From an uncultured Drancourtella sp. (GTDB lineage Bacteria; Bacillota; Clostridia; Lachnospirales; Lachnospiraceae), in NCBI GenBank assembly GCA_937880845.1, contig CALFLL010000072.1, positions 85,810 through 149,809 of the forward strand: a DNA stretch of 64,000 nucleotides, written 5' to 3'. The notes below the pieces were generated by a model that had not been told where the DNA came from, made no database searches, and worked only from the letters and a program-made list of their open reading frames with translations. Positions 37,013 through 45,900 of this stretch are shown here, piece by piece. Each line of letters starts with the position of its first letter. Positions within the stretch are counted from its first letter, which is position 1. Both the position numbers and the translations under genes were made by a program.

Positions 37013-38003
37013 TGATGCATGGTGCGAGATCTGTTTCATCTTTGGTAATTTTATCGTTGCATGGCATAGAAGAGTATTGCAACAGTAGAGATAGTTCTTG
37101 TGCGTATTTTTCATTTGGAACAGGTGGTTGAATCATATTAATGGGAATATTATAGAACGTTTCCGGCGTTGTTAAAGCTCGCTCAATATTACTTTTGAAT
37201 TTTAGGTCTAAACCGGAATGATTCATAAAAGCATTTAACTGTTTCTTAGAAATTGTAATTTCATCACGATATAATCGAAGCAATCCACTGACATAACGTT
37301 GCTGTTCTTCATTGAGTTCCGTAGAGCTAAGAAAAACCTTATGTACAGTAGGAAAACGCTTACTTCCAGAAGCCGAAGTGATGCCACAACCTATGGCTCC
37401 GATAAATGAATGGATGTTAAGCTGAAGATGAATAAAGGCAAGTGTCCATATATCTCCGTACTCGTAAGAAATTAAATTGCAATATAGGCATCCGACTCGT
37501 GAGATTACCATATCTCCGGTGTATGATTTAGTGCGTGGTTTGTTTGTGTCTGGCTCAGGCTCGCCAGTATAGAGTTCCAGTGATGCTTCACATGGAGATG
37601 GAGCATTACGGTTTTTGAAATCAAGTTCACCATGAACAAGTTCGCCATTATTTTTTTCGTCTGTACTTAAAAAATAGATAAAGTATTTTTTGAAATAGCC
37701 TCTATATGAAGGATCAGAAGTATCATAAATCATCAGGTTAGAGGAAGGATCTGGTAGCCTTTGTGAAAGCTCAATATTCTTCATGAGAGAGGAAAGGCTA
37801 ATATCCAGTCCGTCACATATATTGATTAAGGTGGAAAGACGTGCGGAGGAGGGTTTGGCAAAAATATTTGAAATAGTACCCTGAGATACCGCAACATCTT
37901 TTTCTTTACATAAAGATTCTAGCTTTTTCTGAGTAATGTTATTCTGTTCCATGTATGAACGGATATAAGAAACAATTTTCTTTACATATTCTTGATTATT
38001 CAT
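36996..38003 (-). CDS. XRE-family regulator with large uncharacterised C-terminal domain
   Basis: 335 residues. Residues 8-75 are an XRE helix-turn-helix (YIRSYMEQNNITQKKLESLC, VSQGTISNIFAKPSSARLST). Residues 85-335 are a domain I do not recognise; it has a YFKKYFIYFLSTDEKNNGEL segment and contains LYCNLISYEYGDIWTLAFIH. The ATG at 38003 is preferred over TTG 38009 because GTGAGGGA lies 6 bases upstream. It is transcribed from a perfect divergent promoter with duplicated operator-like repeats, which suggests self-repression. Host or element gene: unclear. Confidence 0.8.
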   Translation of the reverse strand: MNNQEYVKKIVSYIRSYMEQNNITQKKLESLCKEKDVAVSQGTISNIFAKPSSARLSTLINICDGLDISLSSLMKNIELSQRLPDPSSNLMIYDTSDPSYRGYFKKYFIYFLSTDEKNNGELVHGELDFKNRNAPSPCEASLELYTGEPEPDTNKPRTKSYTGDMVISRVGCLYCNLISYEYGDIWTLAFIHLQLNIHSFIGAIGCGITSASGSKRFPTVHKVFLSSTELNEEQQRYVSGLLRLYRDEITISKKQLNAFMNHSGLDLKFKSNIERALTTPETFYNIPINMIQPPVPNEKYAQELSLLLQYSSMPCNDKITKDETDLAPCIISPGK

Positions 38004-38038
38004 CGACAATCCCTCACTTTATTATGTAATTCTGTTTC

Positions 38039-38101
38039 AGTTCTATTATAGAATTAATGCGTTACACTGTCAATCATTAAAATAATAGAATTATTAAAAT
38101 A
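38039..38101 (-). promoter_or_regulatory. Promoter and repeated operator of the XRE regulator
   Basis: On the minus strand, TTGACA (complement of 38068-38073), 17-bp spacer and TATAAT (complement of 38045-38050). The -10 region is part of AATTCTATAATAGAA. A second copy of the same core (AATTCTATTATT) lies about 38 bases upstream of it at 38082-38095. Two such boxes around the -35/-10 region suggest a repressor operator. Confidence 0.75.
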
Positions 38102-38185
38102 TTAATAAAATGGTGTAACCAAATATCAAAAAATAAGTAAATGTGACGGAAATAAAGAAAGATTTTACAAAAACTTTAAGCAATA

Positions 38186-38214
38186 TTGACATTTGTTACA
38201 CATGGGAGTATAAT
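38186..38214 (+). promoter_or_regulatory. Perfect sigma-70 promoter in an intergenic region
   Basis: TTGACA (38186-38191), 17 bp, TATAAT (38209-38214). The predicted transcript begins near 38221, directly at a hairpin. Confidence 0.78.
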
Positions 38215-38220
38215 GAAAAA

Positions 38221-38550
38221 AGAGACTTCCCCTTTAGGGAAAGTCTCTGCAATAACTGGAAAATCAATAAAGTTGTTTTATTAACCAACTATTCTGATTT
38301 ATGAGATTGTACCAGAATCTCATCCTGACATGAGCCATTATCTATGACTATACCACATTAAAGTGATAATATATAGGCAATGTGAACATGACATTATTCA
38401 TTTTACTTCAGAAAACATTGGATGTCAAGCACTTTATTGAAAAAATCATAAGGAGGTGTAGGACAAAAATCCAATGAAAGCGTTAAAAAATCAGCAATAC
38501 TATAACAGAAACATGGAGAAAGTACACTGTCAGTGTAAGTAGAGGTATAC
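38221..38550 (+). ncRNA. Candidate small or leader RNA
   Basis: Starts about seven bases after a perfect -10 box. The 5' end is a hairpin with arms AGAGACTT/AAGTCTCT plus an inner CCC/GGG. A second hairpin, ATGAGATT/AATCTCAT, lies near 38300-38325. No gene with a normal RBS starts in this stretch. It may be a small regulatory RNA or the long 5' leader of the short ORF at 38555. An AAGGAGGTG at 38450 could serve a 22-codon ORF at 38474 but the spacing is too long. Confidence 0.4.
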
Positions 38551-38554
38551 AGCT

Positions 38555-38764
38555 TTGAGAGGTAATAATGAATTAAGGACGAGAACGTATAATGTACGAG
38601 TAGGGGACAAAGTTTGGGTAGACGGACAGCCCGCCTTTTCTGTAAAAGGTGGAGGCAACAGATTTGATGTCTACACCATGAAAGAAATGATTGCAGCATT
38701 TTACGGAGAAAACTGTAAATGCATCATTATTAAACAGAGTGGTAGAAAAGTAGTAATTGAATAA
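38555..38764 (+). CDS. Short ORF, uncertain small protein
   Basis: 69 codons from a TTG with no convincing ribosome binding site. The translated segment VGDKVWVDGQPAFSVKGGG followed by FDVYTMKEMIAAFY looks like genuine protein, perhaps the remnant or C-terminal end of a longer gene. It ends 47 bases before a very strong terminator, which supports some transcribed unit here. No family recognised. Confidence 0.4.
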   Translation: MRGNNELRTRTYNVRVGDKVWVDGQPAFSVKGGGNRFDVYTMKEMIAAFYGENCKCIIIKQSGRKVVIE

Positions 38765-38810
38765 AGAAGGATAATCGCTCGGACAAGAGCTATCCGCAAT
38801 GCGAGATAAG

Positions 38811-38858
38811 CCGGAGCAGAATGGTATTGGTATGCCATTTTGCTCCGGTTTATTTTTT
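38811..38858 (+). terminator. Strong rho-independent terminator
   Basis: CCGGAGCAGAATGG / CCATTTTGCTCCGG, 14-bp stem with one G-T pair, ten-base loop and TTTATTTTTTT. Confidence 0.95.
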
Positions 38859-38925
38859 TGCCACAAAAGAAGTGGATGACAAATGAAAAAACAACTGAAA
38901 CAGACGAAAAATATAAACATAATAT

Positions 38926-38954
38926 TTGACAAAAGGAACATATGTTCGTATAAT
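38926..38954 (+). promoter_or_regulatory. Promoter with LexA/DinR (SOS) box
   Basis: TTGACA (38926-38931), 17-bp spacer, TATAAT (38949-38954). The spacer contains the 12-bp perfect palindrome GAACATATGTTC (38936-38947), which matches the Gram-positive LexA consensus CGAACATATGTTCG except for the first base. LexA bound there would block polymerase, so the unit starting at 39058 should be induced by DNA damage. Confidence 0.82.
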
Positions 38955-39057
38955 ATAAGCATCGCTACCTTGGAAATGCTAAACAATCTATTGTTGTTGG
39001 AAAACTTGGTCAGCTTTGACTTTCCCTTTAGCTGGCTTTCTGCTGAAGGAGGCTAAC

Positions 39058-39231
39058 ATGCAAAAAGTTGACATTATACCAGTTGCGTGCCCAACATGCA
39101 AAAACAAAAGATTATTTGACATTGATTTACATACAGAGGGAAACATACAGATAAAATGCCCTAAGTGCAGATCAATTGTTAGAGTAAAAATGCATAGACA
39201 AGAAATTCATACTGAGCAAATCGGGATATAG
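39058..39231 (+). CDS. Small zinc-ribbon protein under the SOS promoter
   Basis: 57 residues from ATG 39058, preceded by GAAGGAGGCTAAC. Two Cys pairs, CPTCKNKRLFDI and CPKCRSIVRVKM, make a zinc ribbon similar in size to phage Com-like and KTR-type proteins of mobile elements. It is the first gene after the LexA-box promoter and is followed by a terminator. The function is unknown; a regulatory or nucleic-acid-binding role is plausible. Confidence 0.75.
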   Translation: MQKVDIIPVACPTCKNKRLFDIDLHTEGNIQIKCPKCRSIVRVKMHRQEIHTEQIGI

Positions 39232-39249
39232 GATTACTCTATAATCACC

Positions 39250-39310
39250 AACGCCTGATGAATATGGGATGTTTATTAAGGGACAACAACCATATCATCA
39301 GGCGTTTTTA
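39250..39310 (+). terminator. Rho-independent terminator
   Basis: AACGCCTGATG plus ATATGG pairs with CCATAT plus CATCAGGCGTT (17 bp, one bulged A), followed by TTTT. Confidence 0.85.
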
Positions 39311-39336
39311 TGCCTGTAAGAGGGAGGTGAGTCGGT

Positions 39337-39672
39337 TTGACAGATGAAGAAAAGAATATATTTGGGAATCAATTAAGGGAACGAAGGAATGAATTAAATC
39401 TTACAACACAGAAAGTTGCTTTAGATGCGGAGGTAGGAGAGTCAACTTACAAACGGTTAGAGGCTGGCGATGGAAATCCTCGTTTAGATACACTGATTAA
39501 AATTGTAAAATGTTTGAAAACCGACTTGAACTCCGTAGTGCCTCAGGAACATTTATGTAAAGATGCTGGGATTTGGCAAATAGTACGGAAGCTGTTAAGT
39601 ATGGATAAAAAGAAAATGAATAAGGCAATAAAAGCAATTCTAGCAATGTTGGATGCAATGTCTGATGATTAA
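39337..39672 (+). CDS. XRE-family transcription regulator
   Basis: 111 residues, TTG start after GGGAGGTGAGTCGGT. Helix-turn-helix at residues 9-65: FGNQLRERRNELNLTTQKVA, ESTYKRLEAGDGNPRLDT. The C-terminal 35 residues are basic and helical (MDKKKMNKAIKAILAMLDAM). Resembles phage/ICE maintenance repressors in size. It lies between two terminators and so has its own transcript. Confidence 0.85.
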   Translation: MTDEEKNIFGNQLRERRNELNLTTQKVALDAEVGESTYKRLEAGDGNPRLDTLIKIVKCLKTDLNSVVPQEHLCKDAGIWQIVRKLLSMDKKKMNKAIKAILAMLDAMSDD

Positions 39673-39717
39673 GGGTTATTGAACTTGGAGTGATGAGTCA
39701 ATGACCTTTATTTTTTT
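39671..39717 (+). terminator. Rho-independent terminator
   Basis: AAGG-g-TTATTGA pairs with TCAATGACC-TT, followed by TTTATTTTTTT. Overlaps the stop codon of the XRE gene. Confidence 0.8.
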
Positions 39718-39833
39718 GAAAAAGACAATAAAGGAGCTTTTATTAGATGAGAAAATTATATAAAATTGTTGTATGTTTGATTCATGAACAATAATGAATA
39801 ATAAACCAGATACTAACGGAGGATATGTTAAAA

Positions 39834-41057
39834 ATGGGAAGAACAAGTGATTATACTAAGCAGGTGCGTAACGAAGAATATGAGAACAGTGTTGAAACGA
39901 CAAAGAAAAGTGCTAAAAGTTTCGCAGATATAAAGAGGATGTTTGCAAAAGAACCAATGACTGCAGAGCAATTTGGAATATATTTAGGTGGATGTAAAGC
40001 AGCGGGAGATTTTATAAGTGATAAGACAATCAAAAGGTATATCGAAAAATTATGCAAAATGAGTGATGGGAAAATAACAGCTTCGAAATTTATGAAAACA
40101 GTAGATGGAACAGAGGTTTACATTATTCAACCGGAAATACAGGAATTGTTAGTTGCAATGTTCGATACAGATTTTTTTGGCGCAAAGGGGAAACCCAAAG
40201 CGGGAATTGACGTGAAACAGCGTCTACGAGCCCAGCTTGCAGAGAATGTTGAAATATATTTGGATGAAAGTGTAAAGAAACAGGTAAAATCAGCACCACA
40301 GTTTTTAAATGCAAGGTTGGAGGATATTTTAACAGAAAAAATAAATAATGAAGTTCGTGGTATGTTTGCTACAATGCAGGACTCAGATGATACTATTCAA
40401 TATCAGTTGATGTTAGAAACTTTAGATCGGTTGGTTGCAATCAGACGATGGATGAATGAGTGGAATGCCAGAATAAACTTGATTAAACAGGAATTTGCTA
40501 AAACAGAACAGGAAAAACAGGATGCTAAGAACAAAACAGGATTATTTAAGCATAAACAGCTTCAGGATATATTAATTGATGTAATTTCCAACTTATTGGA
40601 AGGAAAAGAGTACGAGTATATATCTGAGGAAGAAGAAATATTTTATCCTACTTTATATGCTGCTAGTAAAATGTATGATATTACGGCAATGCCAGGAAAC
40701 GAATTGACACTATGGTTACAGGAAGTTGAAGAAAACATATCAAATTTAAAAAAATACAAATACATTCTAAAAAAAGCAAGAGCTTTGTTCGACGAGAATG
40801 ATCATTTGGAGAAAAAGATATTAGATTCGATTGATAAAATTGCAAGGACACAGTTGGTGTCAAATGAAAGCGATATGACACCAGAACAATATGAAAGATT
40901 AGTCAGATTTACAGAAGATGCCAGTATGGAGGAAAAACAAGAAATTTTGTGTAAACTTGAACAATCGGGGGATCTTACATTGGATGAGCAGACTTTAAAG
41001 GAAATAATGAAGATTAAAGATGCTGTAGAAAAGAAACGAGAATATGGATTGCTTTAG
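39834..41057 (+). CDS. Unrecognised 407-residue cytoplasmic protein
   Basis: No family recognised. ATG 39834 is taken because GGAGGA (39818-39823) lies 10 bases upstream; ATG 39825 is only one base away from it. Mostly helical and charged, no membrane segment or signal peptide. The N-terminal 80 residues (FGIYLGGCKAAGDFISDKTI, KRYIEKL) look like a winged-helix or SAM-like fold. Residues 195-245 contain a basic, Glu-rich coiled-coil (NARINLIKQEFAKTEQEKQD). The C-terminus has EQYERLVRFTEDASMEEKQE. The neighbouring regulators suggest a mobile-element gene, but this is inference. Confidence 0.7.
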   Translation: MGRTSDYTKQVRNEEYENSVETTKKSAKSFADIKRMFAKEPMTAEQFGIYLGGCKAAGDFISDKTIKRYIEKLCKMSDGKITASKFMKTVDGTEVYIIQPEIQELLVAMFDTDFFGAKGKPKAGIDVKQRLRAQLAENVEIYLDESVKKQVKSAPQFLNARLEDILTEKINNEVRGMFATMQDSDDTIQYQLMLETLDRLVAIRRWMNEWNARINLIKQEFAKTEQEKQDAKNKTGLFKHKQLQDILIDVISNLLEGKEYEYISEEEEIFYPTLYAASKMYDITAMPGNELTLWLQEVEENISNLKKYKYILKKARALFDENDHLEKKILDSIDKIARTQLVSNESDMTPEQYERLVRFTEDASMEEKQEILCKLEQSGDLTLDEQTLKEIMKIKDAVEKKREYGLL

Positions 41058-41162
41058 GGATGGACAGTTTATTTTGTATTAGTGTCTGGCAGGATGTATT
41101 GTGAATATTGCAGTTCGATTATATAATAACGCCATAGCCAATAAAGAAAGGAGATTTGGAAT

Positions 41163-41339
41163 ATGGTATATAGCAATGCGGAAATTTACGATAGAAATAA
41201 GTCAGAAGCTGAAAGAGAAAAAAAGCTTTTGAGTAAGCTGAAGCGAATATCTGCAAGAGGTAATAATGCGGAGGTAAAGCAAGATCGGGATGGAAACTGG
41301 ATTGTATATGAAGTTAAAAAAATAAAAGCTGTTGTCTGA
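41163..41339 (+). CDS. Small basic protein
   Basis: 58 residues from ATG 41163, preceded by AAAGGAGATTTGGAAT. Sequence is charged, with EAEREKKLLSKLKRIS and a C-terminal beta-like DGNWIVYEVKKIK. No family recognised. Followed after 26 bases by a strong terminator, which together with the RBS supports a real gene. An AAA/T-rich region precedes it. Confidence 0.65.
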   Translation: MVYSNAEIYDRNKSEAEREKKLLSKLKRISARGNNAEVKQDRDGNWIVYEVKKIKAVV

Positions 41340-41365
41340 AGTGGCAGACGATAGGGCTAAGAGGA

Positions 41366-41416
41366 GCCTGGGTAATTTGATGTGTGTTCATCAAATTACC
41401 CAGGCTTTTGTATTTT
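41366..41416 (+). terminator. Strong rho-independent terminator
   Basis: GCCTGGGTAATTTGATG pairs perfectly with CATCAAATTACCCAGGC (17 bp), six-base loop, then TTTTGTATTTT. Confidence 0.95.
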
Positions 41417-41524
41417 GAGGCTCATATATGGACTGTTTTAGAAAGAACTGGTCAGTATGTGGTACTGAGATAGGTGAGTTAATTCTGTAAAATATAATCA
41501 TCAAAAGAGAGGAGGCGATAAAAC

Positions 41525-41662
41525 ATGAGCCGAGAAGAATATCTGGAATTTATCACACATCAGCCTTATGACGCAATGGGGGATTTTAGTTTCCTTTTGG
41601 ATGAAAAGACTGATAAGGCTGAAAACACTACAGTAGAAAACGAAAACATGAACGCTGATTAA
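41525..41662 (+). CDS. Small acidic protein upstream of the ICE sigma factor
   Basis: 45 residues from ATG 41525, preceded by GAGAGGAGGCGATAAAAC. Sequence begins MSREEYLEFITHQPYDAM and ends in an Asn/Glu-rich tail. No family recognised. It is followed 40 bases later by a large terminator-like structure that separates it from the sigma factor, so it may act as a leader peptide or simply be the last gene of a short unit. Confidence 0.65.
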   Translation: MSREEYLEFITHQPYDAMGDFSFLLDEKTDKAENTTVENENMNAD

Positions 41663-41703
41663 TCTGCGTACAGAGAGTATTCCTGTATAGCTGATTGATA
41701 CAT

Positions 41704-41784
41704 AAAGCAGCAAAGAGAGGCTTCGCAAGCCGCTCGGTATAAAAAAAACCGGGCAGATCGGAGTCTTTTTTTGCTGCTTTTTTT
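41704..41784 (+). promoter_or_regulatory. Nested terminator or attenuator before the sigma factor
   Basis: Outer arms AAAGCAGCAAA (41704-41714) and TTTGCTGCTTT (41770-41780) pair perfectly over 11 bp, followed by TTTT. Inner hairpins GGCTTCGCAAGCC and GCTCGGT/ACCGGGC lie within. It sits 44 bases before the sigma factor start and could attenuate that gene. Confidence 0.7.
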
Positions 41785-41827
41785 GTCTGCTGACAGCCCG
41801 GAGCCGAAAGGCAGAAAGGCGGTTGTC

Positions 41828-42544
41828 ATGCTGACACTTAGAAAACTGAAAGAAATGGTGGAATCTCCAAAGAAAGGCGAAAAGAAACCGAGTTGTAAAA
41901 GTTTACGGGAGGGAAAATGCCCGGTTGTTGCTCAGAAGATTATTCAGAACGAAGTAGGCGTAATCACGATCACTGTTTACAAGAACGGATATGTGGTCTA
42001 TCAGGCACAGAACCGGGTAACAGTATTTCCTATCGAAGATATTTCTGGTTATCGCTATTCTTCTGTGGCTGGAAATGGATATGGATGTGATCTGACGGAA
42101 TCTTACTTTGAAGAGGCTGAGTGGTATCTGCGTTTTGTTCTTCGTGGAGAAGATCGCCTGAGCATCAACTTGGATAGCTGCAATCAGAAACGTTGTATCT
42201 CTTTATCTTCTGCTATGGAAGAAATGCAGCTTGGAGAGAGTGTAGCACCGGACATGGAGGAAATGATTGTTCAGCAGATGATGACGGAAAGCATGATGGA
42301 CATTCTGACGGATAAGCAGAAGGAGCTTATTTATGCCCTTTATTTTGAGAAACAGACTTATCAGGAATATGCCGATATTCATGGAATCAGTTCAGCAGCA
42401 GTCAACAACATGAGAAATAAGGCGGTTGCCAAGCTGAGAGCCAGTTTGGAAGAACTTTCAGAAAGCACTGCGAAAAAAAAATTGAGAAAAAATAAAAAAA
42501 TTTGCAAAAGGGGGTTGGTAAACACCCTTTGCCGAGCTTTATAG
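41828..42544 (+). CDS. ICE-encoded sigma-70-like factor
   Basis: 238 residues from ATG 41828. The N-terminal half is a domain typical of Tn1549-type elements (CPVVAQKIIQNEVGVITITV, NRVTVFPIEDISGYRY). The C-terminal 70 residues are a sigma region-4 helix-turn-helix: ILTDKQKELIYALYFEKQTY, QEYADIHGISSAAVNNMRNK. No clear region 2 is seen, so it may act as an activator or partial sigma rather than a complete sigma factor. The frame is open to 41771, but that stretch is the terminator. It probably controls transfer genes. Confidence 0.82.
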   Translation: MLTLRKLKEMVESPKKGEKKPSCKSLREGKCPVVAQKIIQNEVGVITITVYKNGYVVYQAQNRVTVFPIEDISGYRYSSVAGNGYGCDLTESYFEEAEWYLRFVLRGEDRLSINLDSCNQKRCISLSSAMEEMQLGESVAPDMEEMIVQQMMTESMMDILTDKQKELIYALYFEKQTYQEYADIHGISSAAVNNMRNKAVAKLRASLEELSESTAKKKLRKNKKICKRGLVNTLCRAL

Positions 42545-42970
42545 GTGAAGGGTTAATTCTACAGAAAGGAAAAGCCCTGACTTGTACCTTGACAATTTCA
42601 TACCAGCAGTGAGAGGATACCCGGAATTATCCAGCTACGCATTCTTGCGGCGGAATCCGGTGAAAACGTGAGGGGATACAGATGGGAGGCACCCTTTGCA
42701 GGAAAGATTACGAATTACCTCTTGCGGCTTAAATGCTTGATCCTTATTAAAACTGTTATTTCCATTTTTATGGAGATGACAGCAGATACCATGTGGCGGT
42801 GCTTCGCTTAGTGCAGGTGCCGCCATATGCATGTGCTGTTATCTTTTCAGAAATGTACAGGTATCAGTAACAAAAATATCGGGAGGTGGTTCCAATGATT
42901 GAATAGTGCAGGTATAGACCTGCTGAAAAGAAAAACTTTGATAAATGAAGAAAGAGAGGATTAAGTCAAA
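42545..42970 (+). promoter_or_regulatory. Structured leader region of the transfer/surface-protein operon
   Basis: 426 bases without a normal gene. It contains TTGACA at about 42588 with no matching -10, which may be a target for the element's own sigma-like protein. A long hairpin at 42776-42843 has outer GATGACAGCA/TGCTGTTATC and inner TGGCGG/CCGCCA arms. A 3-codon start-stop ORF (ATG ATT GAA TAG) with a perfect GGGAGGTGG site lies at about 42895. A GCAGGT/ACCTGC hairpin precedes the real start. It looks like a regulated 5' leader. Confidence 0.55.
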
Positions 42971-45900
42971 ATGAAAATGAAGTTCAAAAGATTCTTATCA
43001 GGAGTCATGGCAGTTGCTACGTTAGCGTCTGTAATCGTTCAGCCGGTAGCTGTTTCTGCATCGGAATTGGAACCGGAAGAAATACCGTTTGAACAGCAGT
43101 ATCCGGAATTAAAAGAGGTACAGGATTCTCTTGATCCGGATGAGATTGTGGCAGCAAATGACATTGAGATTGCCTATGGAGATGAATTTGAAGTGGAAGT
43201 TGATCTGTCCGGTATTGATGGAGTAGATGAAAGTAAAATGAAAATTTTATTCCATGAAGCGAAAAATGAGGCTGGAGCTGATTTTGATACACATACACCG
43301 GATACCTACAAGGCAGTATATGCAGTAGAGCCGGTAAGCGGTCATCCGTCTTACAGAATCAGCAGAAATATCACTGTAAAAGAGCCTGAAACAGAAACAC
43401 AGTCAGAGAGTTCTTCTGAAATTATAGTTGACGATGACAGCGGTACTGGAGATACGGAGCAGAGTGAGGAAGATTCAGAGTCGCACCGGGAAAACACAGT
43501 TGATACGAAAACTGAACTTACGGTGCCTGAAGTTCTGGAACAGGCAGAAAGTAATGGAATTGATCTGTATGCAATGGATGCAGGAGAAACCGTAACCTTT
43601 ATGGCTTCTGCAGGAAATGCAAGAAGTTCACAGCAGGTTTCTGTTACAAGGGGAACTATGTACCGTTACGCAGATTATGGATATGGTAGTTACCTTACTT
43701 ATCAGTATACTGTGAAATTTGGTAATGTATCTGCCATAGCATACTGTGTACAGCCATCCAAGCCGGGACCGGGCAGTGGAACTTACACGATCAACAAGGT
43801 TGGCGATGGGAAAGCACTTGCAAAAGTGTGTTATTACGGCACAAAGGCTTCTGGCGATGATGGATTTTTCACAGAGGAAAACGGTTATGGTAATTTAAGT
43901 GCTGGAGCCAGATTTATTCTGGTACATCTTGCTGCTTCTTATGCAAATGGCAGTGGAGATGCTTTTTCTGGAGCGAACAGTACCGCACAGAATCTTGCAA
44001 AGAAACTTTATAATTATTGCGTTTCTCAACCGGATATTCCATCAGTGGCAATGTCTTTTTCAGATGCAAACGTAAAAGCCTATGTAGAGGGCAACAGACA
44101 GAGAACAAAGGATATTACATTTAATGCTGATACGTTACAGACCATTACCATGAAACTTCCGGCAGGTGTACAGCTTCATAACCTGACAACAGGAAAAACA
44201 AGTAAAGCTGGAGCAAATGTAGAAATTTGTGGTGGTACAAAGTTTTATCTGTCTGCACCATTAACACAGGTAAGTGATGTGGCAGAGAGCTGGTCAGCAA
44301 CCATGAAAGGAAGCATTACCAAAGATTATTCAGCCTATAAGATTTCAACAGGTTCTGGAAATCAGGATCTGGCTCTGGTATTCGGAGAAGGCGTGGATGA
44401 TGAGAAATATGTGGACTTTAAAGTATCCTGGATTGAACTTGCAACTGTAGAAGTTGTGAAGAAAGATTCAGCAGCAGATGTAAACCTTGCGGGAGCAGTG
44501 TTTGGTATTTACAGTGATCCGGATTGCAAGAATCTGATTACAACGATGCCAAAAACGGACAGCAATGGAAAATCTTCTGCAACGATTGTAAAAACACAGG
44601 ATACAGTATATCTGAAAGAGATCACAGCACCGAAAGGTTATGTGGTAAATACAACCGCTTACAATGTGAAGCTGGTAGCAAGCAAGACAACGACAACAAC
44701 TGTACCGGACAAAGAACAGCTTGGAGAACTGACCGTATATAAGGAAGGACAGGTTCTTGCGGGGGCTGATGTCAGTGAGAATGGCACTGTATTCAAGTAT
44801 GAAAACAGACGTCAGAAAGGTGCTGTTTATAACGTATATGCAGGAGAAGATATTATCTCTGCCTATGGTGCGAAGATTTACAGCAAAGGCGATCTTGTAA
44901 AAGAAAACCTTTCTACAGATGAAAACGGTGCTTGTATCCTGAAAAATCTGCATCTTGGAACTTATGTTGTCAAAGAAATGCAGGCACCAGAGAATTTTTA
45001 TAATGCTGGAGAGGAAAAGACAGTCACACTTTCCTATGCTGGACAGAATGTGGAAGTAGTCTTTTCTGATGTGACATTCACAAATGACAGACAGAAAGCT
45101 GATGTGAGTGTTGTAAAGAAAGACAAGGATACAGAAAATCTATTATCAGGTGGCGTGTTTGCTATGTATGCAGGCAGTGACATTACTGATGCAGACGGAA
45201 TTGTGGTAGTAAAGAAAGGTACACTGATTGAAAAGGCAACAACTGGAGCAGATGGAAAAGCGGCATTTAACGCAGATCTTCCGATTGGATTTTCTTATGT
45301 AGTTAAAGAAGAACAGGCACCACAGGGATATTTGAGAAATTCTAAAGATGTTTATACATTTAAGTTCTCATATACCAGTGACAGCGAGCCGAAAGTTTCA
45401 TTCACTCATACATTTGTAAATGAGAGAGTTAAAGCTAAGATTTCTCTGGAAAAGAGAGATGCGGAAACAAAACAGGCGGTTGCACAGGGAGATGCGACAC
45501 TGGAAAAAGCAGTTTATGGACTGTACGCTCGTAACGATATTGTTCATCCGGACGGTATTACCGGTGTGATTTATAAAGCCGGGGAGCAGGTGGCTACTCT
45601 TACGACAGATAAGAATGGACAGGCTTCTGTAGATGGCTTGTATCTTGGAGATTACTATGTGAAAGAGATCAGTCCGTCAGTGGGTTATCTGGCAGACGAA
45701 ACAGAACATGATCTGGTCTGCAATTATGAAGGAGATCTGGCAGCAGAGGTAAAACGTGACTGTGTTTCATTAGAACAGGTAATGAAACAGCCGTTCCAGA
45801 TTATCAAAGCAGCCAATAATGGCAAAACAGACGCTGATCTGTTAAAAGGTGCAGGATTTACGGCATATCTGGAATCTTCCCTGACAAAGAAAGCAGACGG

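Noticed and set aside
37000..41500. Left end of the ICE inside this stretch
   Set aside because: No direct repeat, integrase or tRNA end could be identified, so no attachment site is reported.
42588..42620. Standard sigma-70 promoter before the adhesin
   Set aside because: TTGACA is present but no -10 box lies at 16-18 bp; kept only as a possible special-sigma site.
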